64,000 nucleotides of DNA from positions 3,596,001 to 3,660,000 of the forward strand of contig PZJY01000001.1 of the NCBI GenBank assembly GCA_031472005.1, in the 5' to 3' direction. Under the pieces are notes generated by a model that saw only the letters and a program-made list of their open reading frames with translations, was not told the DNA's origin and made no database searches. This document shows, piece by piece, positions 11,815 to 23,346 of this stretch (position 1 is its first letter; every line of letters begins with the position of its first letter). The DNA comes from Tetracladium setigerum (lineage: Eukaryota; Ascomycota; Leotiomycetes; Helotiales). The position numbers were made by a program, and so were the translations under genes.

Positions 11815-12629
11815 TCTTTGATGGATGGAAATTGCTCTATCCTGCAATATATTGGTAACTGTGGGGGGATGAAAAATTGGTGTCGGCCTTGGCGGTCTTC
11901 TATGGTGGGGTGGTCGTTGCGGAACAGAGAGAATCTTATACGAGAGCAAGGATGAATATCTCTTTTAATAATGGTCGAAACAACCTGATTACAAGCTCAG
12001 CGATTGTTGGATCTCCTACAAAACTAAGAGATATTTCAACGAATTCAAGTAGACGAAGAGCATGATGGGCATGCGTGTACCCTCGTCCGGACATGGATTT
12101 CTACTCCGACGAAGTGGCGCGCCTGGGCTTAACCATCATTACAATGTCTGAAGTAGGCACACTTTGACACACTAAATGATTATTTGTAAAACTTCTATGA
12201 TATAAATACTCCGCGACTCGTAAGAAATGAAGAGGAGACAATGTATCACCATCTCTGTCGGCCTCAGTAGCTGAGGTTTTGATTTCCAGACGAAGGACTT
12301 GGACGAGATTGCTAGACTAATACTCCAATTTTTAATGAGACACCTTTGCCCTTCCAGTTTGTTTCAATAATTCTACTATCAGCGTCTTCGAATAGATGCT
12401 TCAAATTCAGCAACACTGCCCAAGATGACTGAGAAAACAGTAATGGTGGTTGAAAATACAAAGCCCACGTGACAATCCGAGCTCTATCAAGCTTAGTCAT
12501 CAATCCATATCGACTTCGAAAATGTGAACCGCAGCCTTGGAGCAAATTACAATACCAACGATTGTGGGGGTAACGTGGATGAATCAACAATAAAAAGAGA
12601 GTGGCACTCCTGTTGCCACATCTAATAAA
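11815..12629. other. intergenic
   Basis: AT-rich, no coding signal. It holds the 5' flank of both the tRNA and the next plus-strand gene. Confidence 0.5.
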
Positions 12630-14564
12630 ATGAAGGATGTACCCTTGCTTAAGCGTTCACTCCAGAACTTTCGATCTAAAAAACACTCAACAGAACCACG
12701 CCGCTTCGTCATGCGCACTCGACAGGCAGTACTTCATATTCCAAAGCCTAATGAGACCGTGAGTTATACCCGATCTTTCACGAACTTTCAACTGATCTTA
12801 AAAAGCCACTTAATCATGTTTTCACCCAAATGAAACACCTTCGGCCTTCTGAACGACTTTGGGCCAGCAGGTATCATTCATCACGACAGGCAATTCTTAT
12901 TCTTGCTACACCGAGTTTTGCAAGCCATCTAGAAGCCGAATCAGGATTCATTCCGCGGCTCCTTAAAACTATCAACCGACATTCGGAGTCAGGCCATCCT
13001 TTGACAGTGGATGTGGTTTGTGGTGTTGTCGATGGGCTGCCTCCTCCGTTGGGGGACCTGTCGCAGGCTCGTAGCAGGCCAGTCTCCGAAGGATTTTCAG
13101 TTCTGTATGGAGAGACGAACAGTATTCTCCCTAGATATTTTAAAGAGAAAAATGATGCCATGACACAATCGAAAAAGCCTGGAAGTATCACCTTTGAAGG
13201 AACGAGAAATGAGGGGATGTCTGTTACCCTTCCACTTGCAAATACCCTGTTCAAAAATGGGAGGCTATCAACGCTTTTATCTTCAACATGGGAAGCGAAA
13301 GGCGATGAGTATACACAGGTCGAGGCGCAGGTCAATATTAATTCGGTTTCTGTCAACAACCTTGAAGATGCGCCTGACAAGGCCCCAGAACTTTACGTGC
13401 CCGCTATACCGCTCACATATGCTCGAGAGCTTCAAAAGGGGTATGGAAACATTATTCGAACCTTGAAATTTCAAGGACCCGATCGTGTCGATTATCATCC
13501 GGCATCAGCAGAATTGGAAACCAAAGTACCGAGGTATCTACGAGAAGTGGTGCGCAAGGCGACGGCATTGAAGATTTGGGCACTCAGTATTCCTCCTCAC
13601 CTGGTACAAGAATCAATCGATGGATCAACAAGCACCCTTCGACTACCAGACAAGGACTTCAGAGCAAAGTTTCCAGTTGAGGATTACAAGGAAGTGGGAG
13701 ATTGGGTATCTCGAGGCGCGTCATTGTGTCGAGTTCGTAAGTTTCTCCCCTCTTCCCCTCTTTACACCCTCGTTGCTAACCCAAACTTTAGAAAGTGGAG
13801 GTGGCGGCTGGGGCCCCAAAGCCGGATTGCTCTCCCTCGATCCCGAGACAACGTATTCACACACTCCGGAATCTTCAATAGATATGGATGATATCTTCTT
13901 CAAAGAAAATGACAACCACCACCTAGACGACGTCGCAAAACCAGGCTCCTACATTCAATTCTTCACCGTCAGAGACTCCGTAACACGAATCCCCGAGCAA
14001 CCTCCAAAGCAACCTTCTCAAAGCCACAAATTATCGACGATTCTGGGCGCAATCCCAAGCTCGATCGATAGTATGGACAAGACCTTAAGCGAAGAGGAAG
14101 AATTCGAAGACTGGAAAAATTGGCAAAGTCTTATCATTGATAGTAAGGCATCAAGCAGTTTACACAAAAAGGTAAGTGAATTGCTCCAGGTTCCATTTCC
14201 CGAACGAGGGAGTGGGAGTAGGAGTGTGGGAGAGAGCAATTCCCCAGAAATCGAAGAAGGGGAGCAGAGTCGCAGCAACAGCAGCAGCAGCAAGGGAGGT
14301 TCATTCTCTGCAGAAAGGAGTGTCTATGTCCCGCATCACTGGGGAGAACTACAAATGCGACTTGGCGATTTTGGATTTGTGAGTGAGTCGGGGATGTTTG
14401 TAAAGCAGACCAAGAAAGGCAAGAATATTGATGGAAAGGTCGAGTCAAAGATTGACATTCCATTTTCGTATTTTGTTAAGACATTTGAGGAGGAGGATGA
14501 GAGCTCGACCTCAGAGACTACGCGAATGGAACCTTTACACAGTGGCTCGGTACATGGCGAGTAG
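12630..14564 (+). CDS. conserved ascomycete protein of unknown function
   Basis: Three exons (12630-12758, 12806-13736, 13792-14564) with introns of 47 and 55 bases give 610 residues in one frame. The N-terminus is basic and rich in Arg, Ser and Leu (LLKRSLQNFRSKK, RRFVMRTRQAVLHIPK), which would suit a mitochondrial presequence; this is inference. A globular part follows, with RQAILILATPSFASHLE and VVCGVVDGLPP at about residues 70-120, a Gly-rich block SGGGGWGPKAGLLSLDPE just after the second intron, and an acidic, Ser-rich region (SEEEEFEDWKNWQ, then a run of Ser) at about 440-530. The C-terminal part YVPHHWGELQMRLGDFGF looks folded. I do not recognise a characterised family. The start could lie further upstream if a first exon was missed. 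Confidence 0.75.
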
Positions 14565-14831
14565 TGTATCTATGTATAATATTGTATTGTATTTATGTTG
14601 TATATTAATGTATGATAAACCGGATCTGACATCTGGCCACTTAGAAAGGAAAGCTAGTCGGCCTTTCGGTAGTTGGTAGGCGCGAAGGAAAAAACCGAAC
14701 GAGAAGATGATTATTTCGAAGGAAAATTTTCAGAAAAAGTCTCCATCTCATTAAACGAATTTCCAATTCTCATGACTCTAGGAGAACCGATGTTGAACCA
14801 CTCTTCCCCGTTCATATATCTCGACACAACT

Positions 14832-14851
14832 AATGGCCAAATTGGGCCATT
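14832..14851. repeat. inverted repeat A (AATGGCC/GGCCATT hairpin)
   Basis: Arms AATGGCC and GGCCATT flank the spacer AAATTG. A second hairpin with the same spacer lies about 310 bases downstream. Confidence 0.7.
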
Positions 14852-15140
14852 ATCTTCCGGTTCATGTGGAAGAACTTGGCCTATGCGGTGATGATGTCGA
14901 TTCAGGTGTCGAAACAACCATTTCACAACATCAGTCAATTGAGATTGCTCTCGCTCTCGAACCGTAGGAACCTAGGATTGGGTTGTCAGTGTTATGATCT
15001 ATAAATACACGTGATAAAAAATCTCCGAGGGAGCGAAGCGAGACTAAAATATGACATTTCCATCTCCACAACCGGCTCTTTTCGCTCATTTTCCATGTCA
15101 TATTGTTAGGATTACCTTTAAATTAAAAGAAGAGCCGCCC

Positions 15141-15160
15141 AACGGGCAAATTGGCCCGTT
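15141..15160. repeat. inverted repeat B (AACGGGC/GCCCGTT hairpin)
   Basis: Arms AACGGGC and GCCCGTT flank the same AAATTG spacer as hairpin A. The two base changes in each arm relative to A are matched in the other arm, so pairing is kept. Confidence 0.7.
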
Positions 15161-17860
15161 CTGCTTGTTGGGGCAAGCGCAAATGTGTCATGGGGCTTGG
15201 CCGTTATTTTATTGACAAAAAACTTGGAGCGGGAAATACGGGAATTTGATTGTCAATCTCGCTCAGGTCTCCAGTCTCATCTCAGCGATCAGCAGGCTGA
15301 AGCAGGGCGGCGAGGAGCCTGATTCAGATGTCTGTTTCTTCCGCGAGATCAGATCAAGACAACAACAACGGCAACCACCGAACAATAACAGCAACGGCTC
15401 TTTCAATGTTTGGTACAGTGGTTTGATTTGGGGAGGATCCAGGTGGTTGGAGGTGAACACGTCGGCATTCTGTAACTACCCAGACTGGACAGCGGTACAG
15501 TACTCAAAATGGCTCGATGCAACGAAGATGGAGAGTGAGATGGCTCGTTCCGGACTCCCTGCTGCAGCGAGCAATCCCTTTGCAGACCACGGGGTTTCCG
15601 ATCCAGCCAGCCGAGGGGAAAAAGGGGGCGTTTGCCTGCCATGCCCTGGGCGGCCCACCATAAGTAGCGCCATCTTGAAGATCTAGGGGCATTGTAGATG
15701 CCTGCCAGGTGGTTTTTGTCGTGCCAACAGCATCGCGATCAGATCGTGGAGAGCACCGACGATCGATTATGAACAGAAAGAACCCCGCAGAAGAAGTAGC
15801 AGTGGCAAGAACAAGTAGCAGAGTGTGTACAGTACTGTACTCCATTGTTGTTTGAAATTTTTTGTGGGAGGGATCAGCTCGTCGGAAACAACGAGGGAAA
15901 TTTGAGGACCCAGTTGCTGCGCGTTGTACTGTACAGATCAATGTTTGCTCCGAGCGGTCTTCTAGAATAACACAGTAAGTAATAAGGTACGACGTGTACG
16001 AAGGGGAATGGGATTCGTCCCTCTCCCTCCGTCAGAACAGAAATGCCGGGGAAACGACACGCACGCAGCACCAAGGTACTCATCAGTAGTCTCACTACTT
16101 AGCCACTACCACCCACCAGATGCATCCGTTGTCTCCGAGCGTAAAGTTAGTCTTTTGGCTTGCGTAACGTCGAAGAAGTTTGGCAGAAAAGGGAACCACC
16201 CTCAGAAGATATCGCTCACTCATCACTAAATCACCGATATTGTGGAATGCCTTCCTCCATCAACGGAACTCCATGCTCGTGATGGCACCGAAGAGAGGTG
16301 GTCTGGGGCAATAACCATGGCGGGCCGGCTGTGAGAGGTGAAATGCAAGATACACATCCTTGGGGGTTTGTGGGACCTGAATCAACCACCACCCACTGTG
16401 CGCTTTGATTATTCTTGTGGTGGCCACTCGCTGGTCACAGCTGCTCAGTTGTTGACTTGTTGCCGGTGAACTGAAAGAAGGTTTTGGTGGTTTTGGGCCT
16501 CTGGGGCAAACTTGCCAGCAAAGGGAGTCCTTGCTCGAGATATGGAGCTGGGAGGAGTCCGTTCTGTTGACCCTGATTGATCTTCATGGGAGGTTGAGAA
16601 ACTAGGAAAGCACCTTTTCCAAACAGGGCCGACGTCTGGTAGCGAAGTGAGATGGTGCAAATTGTCAGTGTGAGGAAAAGAAAGAAAGAACGACGCAGAG
16701 AAAGAAGAAGGGAGGAAGAAAAGAAAGCAGAGAAAGTCAAAAGAAAGCCACGGATTCCAGAATTGAAGTTTATTGGGATGAGGGAGTAGTGTGGTGAGGT
16801 GATATGTGATAGATATGTATATTGAGTGAGAGCGAGAGTAGAGTAGGTACGGTAGTAAAAAGCGAGTAGCTGTGTAGGGACAGGAGGGAGTAGTACCTTA
16901 GTAGGTACGTACCTAGTAGTAGTAGTAGTAGTCGTAGGTAGCCAAATGATAATAATAATAATGTCAATAGTGTCCGGATTAGCAAAAGTGACAGGCCAGC
17001 CAGCCCAAACAAAGTCGCGTCCCTGCAGCAGCCAGGGACAGAGTGTGTGGTGTGGTTACTGGTCACTGGTCTGGGTGTCCCAGGTACGAGAGACTAAGCC
17101 GGCACTAAGGTAATTAGCAGAGTGACAGTTCCCCTTTTTTGCATGCAACACTTTTCTCTGATGCCCCGACTTTTTCCACTTCACCATCCCATCCCATCCC
17201 ATCCCATCCCCATCACCATCACCATCCAAACTCCCTCCTCCACCTTCCTCCTCCTCCTCCCTCCTCTTCCGTCTCCTCCTCCCTCATCACCAAACTCCTA
17301 CCGCCCTCTCTCAATCCTCAACTCTCACCTACTTCAACTTACCTCTGGCCCTTTGATCCAGCTCCCATCTGCTTCCCTCACAGAGAGAGAAGTCGTGTGT
17401 GTGAATCTGGTCTATCGGACTGTCCGCTCCTTACGCAACGTTCCTTTCTTACCCTCCGGCAATCAGCATTAACTACCAGCCCTCAGACCGAAACATTCTA
17501 CCAATCGCTTCTCCCACATCGTTCCTGAGACACCAAACAACATTTGAATATCGAGAAGGGTCCTTTGTAAGTGTCAGAATCAGGCGACATACCCTGAGAA
17601 AGTGGCTGTTCACTCTTTTTGGATGTGGACGACTCTTGAGGGCCAGGAAACCAAGACTGATTTTCACCTTTGCTTAGATTGGCCTTCTTGGATTGACCCC
17701 CAAACAACAACAACCACAACATCATCCTTTCAATCCCACTTCCGCACATCAACAATAACGATACCCGATCAATCCCGTCTCCATCATCTGCGACGCCTTA
17801 TTCTACATGATATAACCGCTTTAGAGACTCGCTCCCTGGCCTCTTGGGGGCGTTGGTAAG

Positions 17861-20611
17861 ATGACGGCGATTTCAGCTCATGGAGCGACAGCCAGTATGT
17901 CGTTTCTGGCAAACGATTCCAGTGCGCCGATCAGTCCGCAGAGCATGGGAGAGGAGCCCATCATTCGGTCATCGTATGCTACAGATACACTCGACACAGC
18001 CGAAAAGCCTCGAATTATCAGTCCAAACCGTCCGACTCCACTTCCCTCCTTTGTTTTCCCAATGAAGCCGGAGCCATCCTCGTTATCCCCACGATCCGCG
18101 CCCTCCTCATATTCTAGAGGATCCGCCAGACGACCAAAGTCAGCCATCGAGCTCAAGACACCAGATGACAGACTATCGCCAACGATCGATCGAGCCCGGC
18201 TCCCAGACTTTGCTTTTGGTGGAAACCAATTGCAGAGCCCACCACTATCCCCACGAGACATGGCCACACGACCTGGATTCCACAAGAGGGGAACTAGCGA
18301 GTTCATAGGTGGTGATGGAAAGACCGGTAACGGAGGGGGACTATTGTCAACATCGCCAACTAAAGGAGATAATGTTTTGCCTGCACCAAATCCAGCTTCC
18401 TTCGGACCGCCAGCTGGTAGAAGGGGGCATGCTCATCGTAGATCTGCTGCAATGTCTTGTCATGATTTGAGTATGATTTTGAAGCCTGATCCTAATCTTT
18501 CGAAAGGTGGTGTTTCCGCCCCCACTTCACCATCAACAGAAGAGCACAACGTCTCGCCTTTCTCCGAATCCCTGGATTCCGCACTACAAAACGCCACGAA
18601 TGGAGCCGACAGTGCAGAGCACAACCCTCCTTCGAAGCCTCTGAATCGCAACCGGGTTGGATTCTCAGACTTTGTTGACATAATTCCTCGTCCATTGTCG
18701 TTGGTGTCCTCCGACAGCGCAAGCACGGTGAGACAAGGTCACTCTGTTACCAATTCCATATCTTCTATTGTGTCCGCTGGCACTGCATCCCCACAACCAA
18801 AGGAAAAGCGAGGATTGGCCCCGACATCGAATCCAGAAATTACAGACAATCGCCCAAGAACTGCGGAACCCCTCTCAGACGCAACATATACTCCCGAAGC
18901 ACCACGTAGACGCAATTCCATTCCGTTGCTTTTAGAAGCAGTCACCTCACCATCTTCTGCGCCATCAACCCCAAGATCTGGGAAGAAATGGGCTTTCTTT
19001 GCGCACGAATCTCTCTCTGGCGAGACATCTCCAAAATCCCGACCCACCAGCGCTGCGTCTTCCGAAAAGGCCCCAAAATCTACACCTGCTCCTGCCGACA
19101 AGTCAGCTCCCGTTCCAGGTGTTCCCGCGCACGATAATACACTTGCATCTCTTGAACCTTGCAGCTCAAGACGTTCTTCGATATCCAGGAAACCTAGCAA
19201 GAAGCAGAAAAGGGTTCGATCATGGGCAGGTTCTATTCTATCCCGAAAATCGCGCCAGCGCTCCCAAAAGCAAAAGTTAAATCGTAGATCTCCCACTCCA
19301 CCACTTCGGGCATACGCAGAAGAGCAAGAAGCATTTGTTTTGGAAGAATCTCAGTATGAGCCGGAGCATGTCACTCCAGCTTTACCCGAACTCCAAACCG
19401 ATTACGCCACCTGGAAACCTCGTAAACTTCCTCCGCAGGAAGAGAATATGAGTCCAATCATCGACTTGGACGCAGCTTTGGGTCCTTTCAATACACCATC
19501 TGGTTCAAGATTTGGCGATGACTGGGATGCCTCGCAACGAACTGGCATCAAGAAGCGACCAATGCACAGCGCAGCGAGTACATATTATCATCGACGTGCT
19601 GAGAGCGCTCCAGAATTTGAGAATCCTAGATTTGGTTTGCACCGCCTAGGCAGCAGTTCCTCCATGGGAATGGAGGATGTTTTTGAAGAGGAAAATGAAG
19701 ATGAGGACTGGGAAGATGCAAAGGCTTCTGACAAAGAATCATTACAACCAGCTGATGATGACGAAGAGAACGGACTAGGAATTGACATCAAAATTGTGGA
19801 TTCCGAGGGAATAGAAGCTGACAGGACTATGGATTTTGAGGATTCAGCGTTCCAAAGAGGCGTCAAACGAAAGGGTTCCGGATTGAGTGAAGGAGATCGT
19901 CGAAATCTCAGCTCCACGAAGTCTGAGCACTCCAACAGATCTATAATTGATGAGCCAATCATGGAGGAACCAAGTTCGATTGAGATCGCAGACGATTCTA
20001 TCCCGCCTCGATCAGATTCGGGATCTAAATCCTCAGACTCGACGGCAACTCCACCGCTTCGACCAGCGGCCAAGAACCTCGCTCCAGTCGATATCCAGAA
20101 CTTTACTCTTCAGCAAGCCTACCCCACGAGTCCCCGCTCCGCAACGCAATCATCCTTCCCCTCCCCTCGATCTCCTTTCTCGTACGATACCCAAAGAATT
20201 TCCACTGCTCCATCCTCATTCAATGACGAGCAGGGGCTTCAATCATTGTTGCTTGGAGAGCCTGGACCAGAGGTGAGAATGTCTGTCGACGACGTTCCCT
20301 CTCTTACCAGCAGCAATTCTACGATGACTAGAGATAGCGGAATTCCTATGGCCTCGAACGCCAACAATCCCCAGTTCCGAGATGGCCAACGTTCATCTTC
20401 CATGTCCGCAGCCGCCATAAATCGTAAAAGATCCAGTATGGCCAGTCTGTCTCGACTGATCAGCAGCTCGCACGGGGAGAAGAGCAAGCTGTCCATCGAA
20501 ACACGCCCAAGCACTTCAGAGGGTCTCGAAAAGAAGGACAAGGCGAGCAGAGGAAAACGTATCAGTCGCATGATGCAATTCTGGAAGCCAAAGGAGTCGA
20601 AAGACTCATAA
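17861..20611 (+). CDS. large Ser/Pro-rich disordered protein
   Basis: A single open frame of 916 residues starts at the ATG at 17861. Almost the whole protein is low in hydrophobic residues and rich in Ser, Pro, Thr and charged residues, so it is probably intrinsically disordered. Conserved-looking islands are GRRGHAHRRSAAMSCHDLS near residue 190, a Lys/Arg-rich patch RKPSKKQKRVRSWAGSIL near 450, an acidic block with DVFEEENEDEDWED near 610, and a basic C-terminus RGKRISRMMQFWKPKESK. Homologues in ascomycete genomes are often labelled 'cell wall proline rich protein', a name based on composition. No signal peptide is visible, so a cell-wall location is doubtful. Many SP/TP sites suggest regulation by proline-directed kinases (inference). 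Confidence 0.85.
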   Translation: MTAISAHGATASMSFLANDSSAPISPQSMGEEPIIRSSYATDTLDTAEKPRIISPNRPTPLPSFVFPMKPEPSSLSPRSAPSSYSRGSARRPKSAIELKTPDDRLSPTIDRARLPDFAFGGNQLQSPPLSPRDMATRPGFHKRGTSEFIGGDGKTGNGGGLLSTSPTKGDNVLPAPNPASFGPPAGRRGHAHRRSAAMSCHDLSMILKPDPNLSKGGVSAPTSPSTEEHNVSPFSESLDSALQNATNGADSAEHNPPSKPLNRNRVGFSDFVDIIPRPLSLVSSDSASTVRQGHSVTNSISSIVSAGTASPQPKEKRGLAPTSNPEITDNRPRTAEPLSDATYTPEAPRRRNSIPLLLEAVTSPSSAPSTPRSGKKWAFFAHESLSGETSPKSRPTSAASSEKAPKSTPAPADKSAPVPGVPAHDNTLASLEPCSSRRSSISRKPSKKQKRVRSWAGSILSRKSRQRSQKQKLNRRSPTPPLRAYAEEQEAFVLEESQYEPEHVTPALPELQTDYATWKPRKLPPQEENMSPIIDLDAALGPFNTPSGSRFGDDWDASQRTGIKKRPMHSAASTYYHRRAESAPEFENPRFGLHRLGSSSSMGMEDVFEEENEDEDWEDAKASDKESLQPADDDEENGLGIDIKIVDSEGIEADRTMDFEDSAFQRGVKRKGSGLSEGDRRNLSSTKSEHSNRSIIDEPIMEEPSSIEIADDSIPPRSDSGSKSSDSTATPPLRPAAKNLAPVDIQNFTLQQAYPTSPRSATQSSFPSPRSPFSYDTQRISTAPSSFNDEQGLQSLLLGEPGPEVRMSVDDVPSLTSSNSTMTRDSGIPMASNANNPQFRDGQRSSSMSAAAINRKRSSMASLSRLISSSHGEKSKLSIETRPSTSEGLEKKDKASRGKRISRMMQFWKPKESKDS

Positions 20612-21846
20612 GCTTTCAACAGTGTTTGAGCCCTCACACCCCGCTCTGGTCTTGTCTTCAGCACCTCGCCCTTTGACGTCCAGCACCAGGGAACTCCGAT
20701 AACATGTTGATGTATACGACGGAGAACGGATTTCATGTGCATATTTGATTTTAGAAGAACTTCTTCACGCTAGGTTGTCTATGTTTTGCTTCGCTTGATT
20801 TTTTTGCTCTCGCACTTCGAGCGAATCCTACCAGCATATCTGCTTTGCAGCGATACATACAAATCTCGACGACCGATTCTGCATAAAATTACGCATTTGG
20901 GAAATCCATTTGAATTTAGAGTGGAGGATTGGTGCATTTTCGAGAAGAAGAAGAAGAAGAAGAAGAAGATACATTATAATGATAGGATGGATTGCTTTGA
21001 TGGACTGTTTTTTTTTGCGGCACAATTGGCAAATATGATATTGTTTGCGTGTCCCTGACCTCTTGGCTGAGTGGGGGATGACGGTGCATGCGTGTTTAAT
21101 TCCACTCGAACAAGTTTGCGATTATTAGGGATGGGGGCACTTTTATCTGCGTTGGCGTTCAATTCTTTGTTGCGGTGCTCGGGTTCGTTGTCGAATCCTT
21201 TTGTGGCACTACTGGAAAGATTGGGATGATCACACACTGGATAGCAACCAGCCTTAAGACGCTCGTACTATAACGTGCGCATGCGAACATAATGAGTACA
21301 AAATATGAATAAGATACAATGAGATTGATTAAATTTACTATTGAGTGACTTGGTGCTTTGTGCAGGTGGGAATAGTTTAAATGTTGAAGTGGAACTTTTG
21401 GTCGCAAGTTTTCGAGAGTTTTGGATGTGTTAAAATATGTAATTGAATTGCGAGAGCATAATGCTACATCTTCCTAGCAATGATCGAGTAATTTAAATGT
21501 TGATGGTAATAGTTCAGCGCTTGTTCGCTATTTCGCATTCTAGATTTTCTCCGAAGCTTCGCTTTCCGTTTCCCCTTGTGTCTATACAGAAATTCGTGAC
21601 CATCATAAACGCCGTCCCGTCCCGTCCCAAACGTACCTGCTATCTCGAAATTCTTTCTTTCCCGAATTTCAACATTTCCTTCTTATTTTCAATTCCATAT
21701 CCTTCCATCACAGATTCGCCCTCCCTCCGTTTGTCCAAATCACTCACCTACATCCTCCCACATAACAGACAAACCCACTCTCCCACTCCTCTAGAATAAA
21801 ATCATCATCACCTCCTCTCCCCTCGCCCACAACATCCCCTCCTCTC
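20612..21846. other. intergenic
   Basis: Holds the 3' ends of the 916-residue gene and of pex4. A GAA/AAG trinucleotide run lies at about 20943-20970. No other gene seen. Confidence 0.5.
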
Positions 21847-22430
21847 TCAACCCCCAACAAACCTCTCCTCCCCCGTCCACCACCCCACCAAACCCCTCGC
21901 ACCCACCCCATCACCCTCCCTCAAAAGCGCTGCAACCTCCAAATTCAACGGACTATCCACCCCGGCTCCCCATCAACCTCAACACACACTCCAACGCGCC
22001 GACAACCCCCAAAACCGGACTCCAATTCTCCTTCAACACGTCGAGACATATCTCCCCCGTCTCCCATTTCACATTCGGATGGCATATTTTGGTGATGAAT
22101 GTTATGGTTGGTGGGGAGATTGGGTAGGTGGGTGGGATGGTGATGGAGAGGAGCCAGCGGCCGTTGGTGTAGCCTAGGGAGGGGGGATGATGGGGTAGTT
22201 TGAGATAGGGAGCGGGATTTGGGGGATGAGATTGTGCTGCTCGTAAGTGTTGTTGGTGTGGGGGAGGTAGTTAGGATGGCGTGGAGGGAGAGGAGGTTGG
22301 AGGAGGAGAGCGGTGCGAGGGCTTCGATGCCTGGGTGCGAGCTGGCTGGTGTGGAGGAGAAGGCGGAGAGTTCGGTGAGGATTCTTTTGGTGGGTGTGCG
22401 CGTGGAAGAGGACGAGGATGTTGTTGACAT
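21847..22430 (-). pseudogene. pex4: PEX4, peroxisomal ubiquitin-conjugating enzyme E2, in broken frames
   Basis: Pieces of one E2 protein lie in order in shifting frames. TKRILTELSAF...NLLSLHAIL is the N-terminal helix and first strand. TYEQHNLIPQIPLPIS follows in a second frame. A third frame carries the UBC core: GRWLLSITIPPTYPISPP, then CHPNVKWETGEICLDVLKEN with the HPN motif and the catalytic Cys, then WSPVLGVVGALECVLRLM. The end (VDSPLNLEVAALLREGDG) is in another frame. Adding one base at each of four G/C runs (about 22260-22264, 22181-22186, 21968-21971, 21960-21963) joins them into 195 residues, a normal Pex4 length. Pex4 monoubiquitinates the import receptor Pex5 at the peroxisome with Pex22. 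All key residues are kept and every lesion is in a homopolymer, so sequencing error is likelier than true loss. Confidence 0.85.
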
Positions 22431-23346
22431 TGTGGTGGTGATTGTGGTGGATGGTTGTTTGGACGGATAAGTTGTGGGCGATTGCGCGGGCTGGGTGTGA
22501 AGGGTTTGATGCAGTGTTGTAATTATGGTTTTATGAGTGGGAGGTTCTTTGGTCGGTGTTTGGGTGTGTTGGCGTCGTGAATTGTAGTAGTAGCAGTCGT
22601 GGTTGTTGTTGTTGTTGTTGTTGTTGAGAGGTGAGAGAGAGGAGAGAATGCGATTTCGAGCTTGACGTTCAGAAGCTTGAGCTGGCGGCTGCCGAGGTCT
22701 TGGAGAATTGCCACGGTCACAGCTCGACCATGTCACAATATCTACAGCATCACAATATGAAATTCGACAACAAACATTGCTCTCCAGAAATGTAATTATA
22801 CCTCACGAATCTCATTCTGCTGTGAAGAACAGATTAAATAAGATGTCAATCTTTTGTTGAGATGAAATCACAGAAAAGATCACCATAATGTGATAAAGTC
22901 CGTTGCAGTTTCTCGTATTCAATTTCCTTCCTCTCCCTCAGCCAAAGCCACCTACAAAGGAAGCTTTCTAAAGGGTTGTACAGTATCCGAGGTAGCTACC
23001 TGCTACTATATAAAGATAATAGGGGCAGATGCAAAAAATAAAAAATAAAACAAAAACTCCTCATTGGTATACATGAGCCACACTCCAGATCAAAAGGTTG
23101 ATAGTAGTAGGCAGAGGCAGAAAGAGCAAAATAAATGCCGCGAGAGTGAACTCCTTGAAAAAACAAAACAATGCTGCTTGCTTGCTATCCCTAATAACAG
23201 CTCTCATAGTTTCTAGTCATCAAACACGCCTCTTCTCCATCCATCATGCTTGTTTGAATGTTTTTTTTTTCGGTGGCTTTGATATGCCAGGGTTACTCTA
23301 TTCTAAAAGTTTGACTGACTGACTGACAACTAAAATTCTCGGTCGT
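22431..23346. other. intergenic
   Basis: Contains a GTT trinucleotide run (about 22600-22625) in the pex4 5' flank and otherwise AT-rich sequence. No gene seen. Confidence 0.5.

Larger units (their letters stand above)
14565..17860. other. 3.3-kb intergenic region with inverted repeats and simple repeats
   Basis: No convincing gene. It contains two related 20-base hairpins (14832-14851 and 15141-15160), a 10-bp inverted pair AATATGACAT/ATGTCATATT near 15050 and 15100, a TAG trinucleotide run near 16915-16932, and a CCCAT tandem near 17187-17210. The CT-rich right end (17120-17860) looks like the promoter and leader of the 916-residue gene, with a possible UTR intron at 17567-17677 (GTAAGTG to TTAG). 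Confidence 0.5.

Noticed and set aside
16900..17210. CRISPR or satellite from TAG and CCCAT repeats
   Set aside because: Plain microsatellites without spacer-repeat structure, in a eukaryotic genome.
18739..20073. Long minus-strand frames opposite the 916-residue gene
   Set aside because: Shadow frames caused by Ser-rich codons on the plus strand.
21945..22736. 263-codon Thr/Ser/Pro-rich protein
   Set aside because: Its middle is the N-terminal part of PEX4 and the rest is out-of-frame translation of the same gene and its 5' flank.
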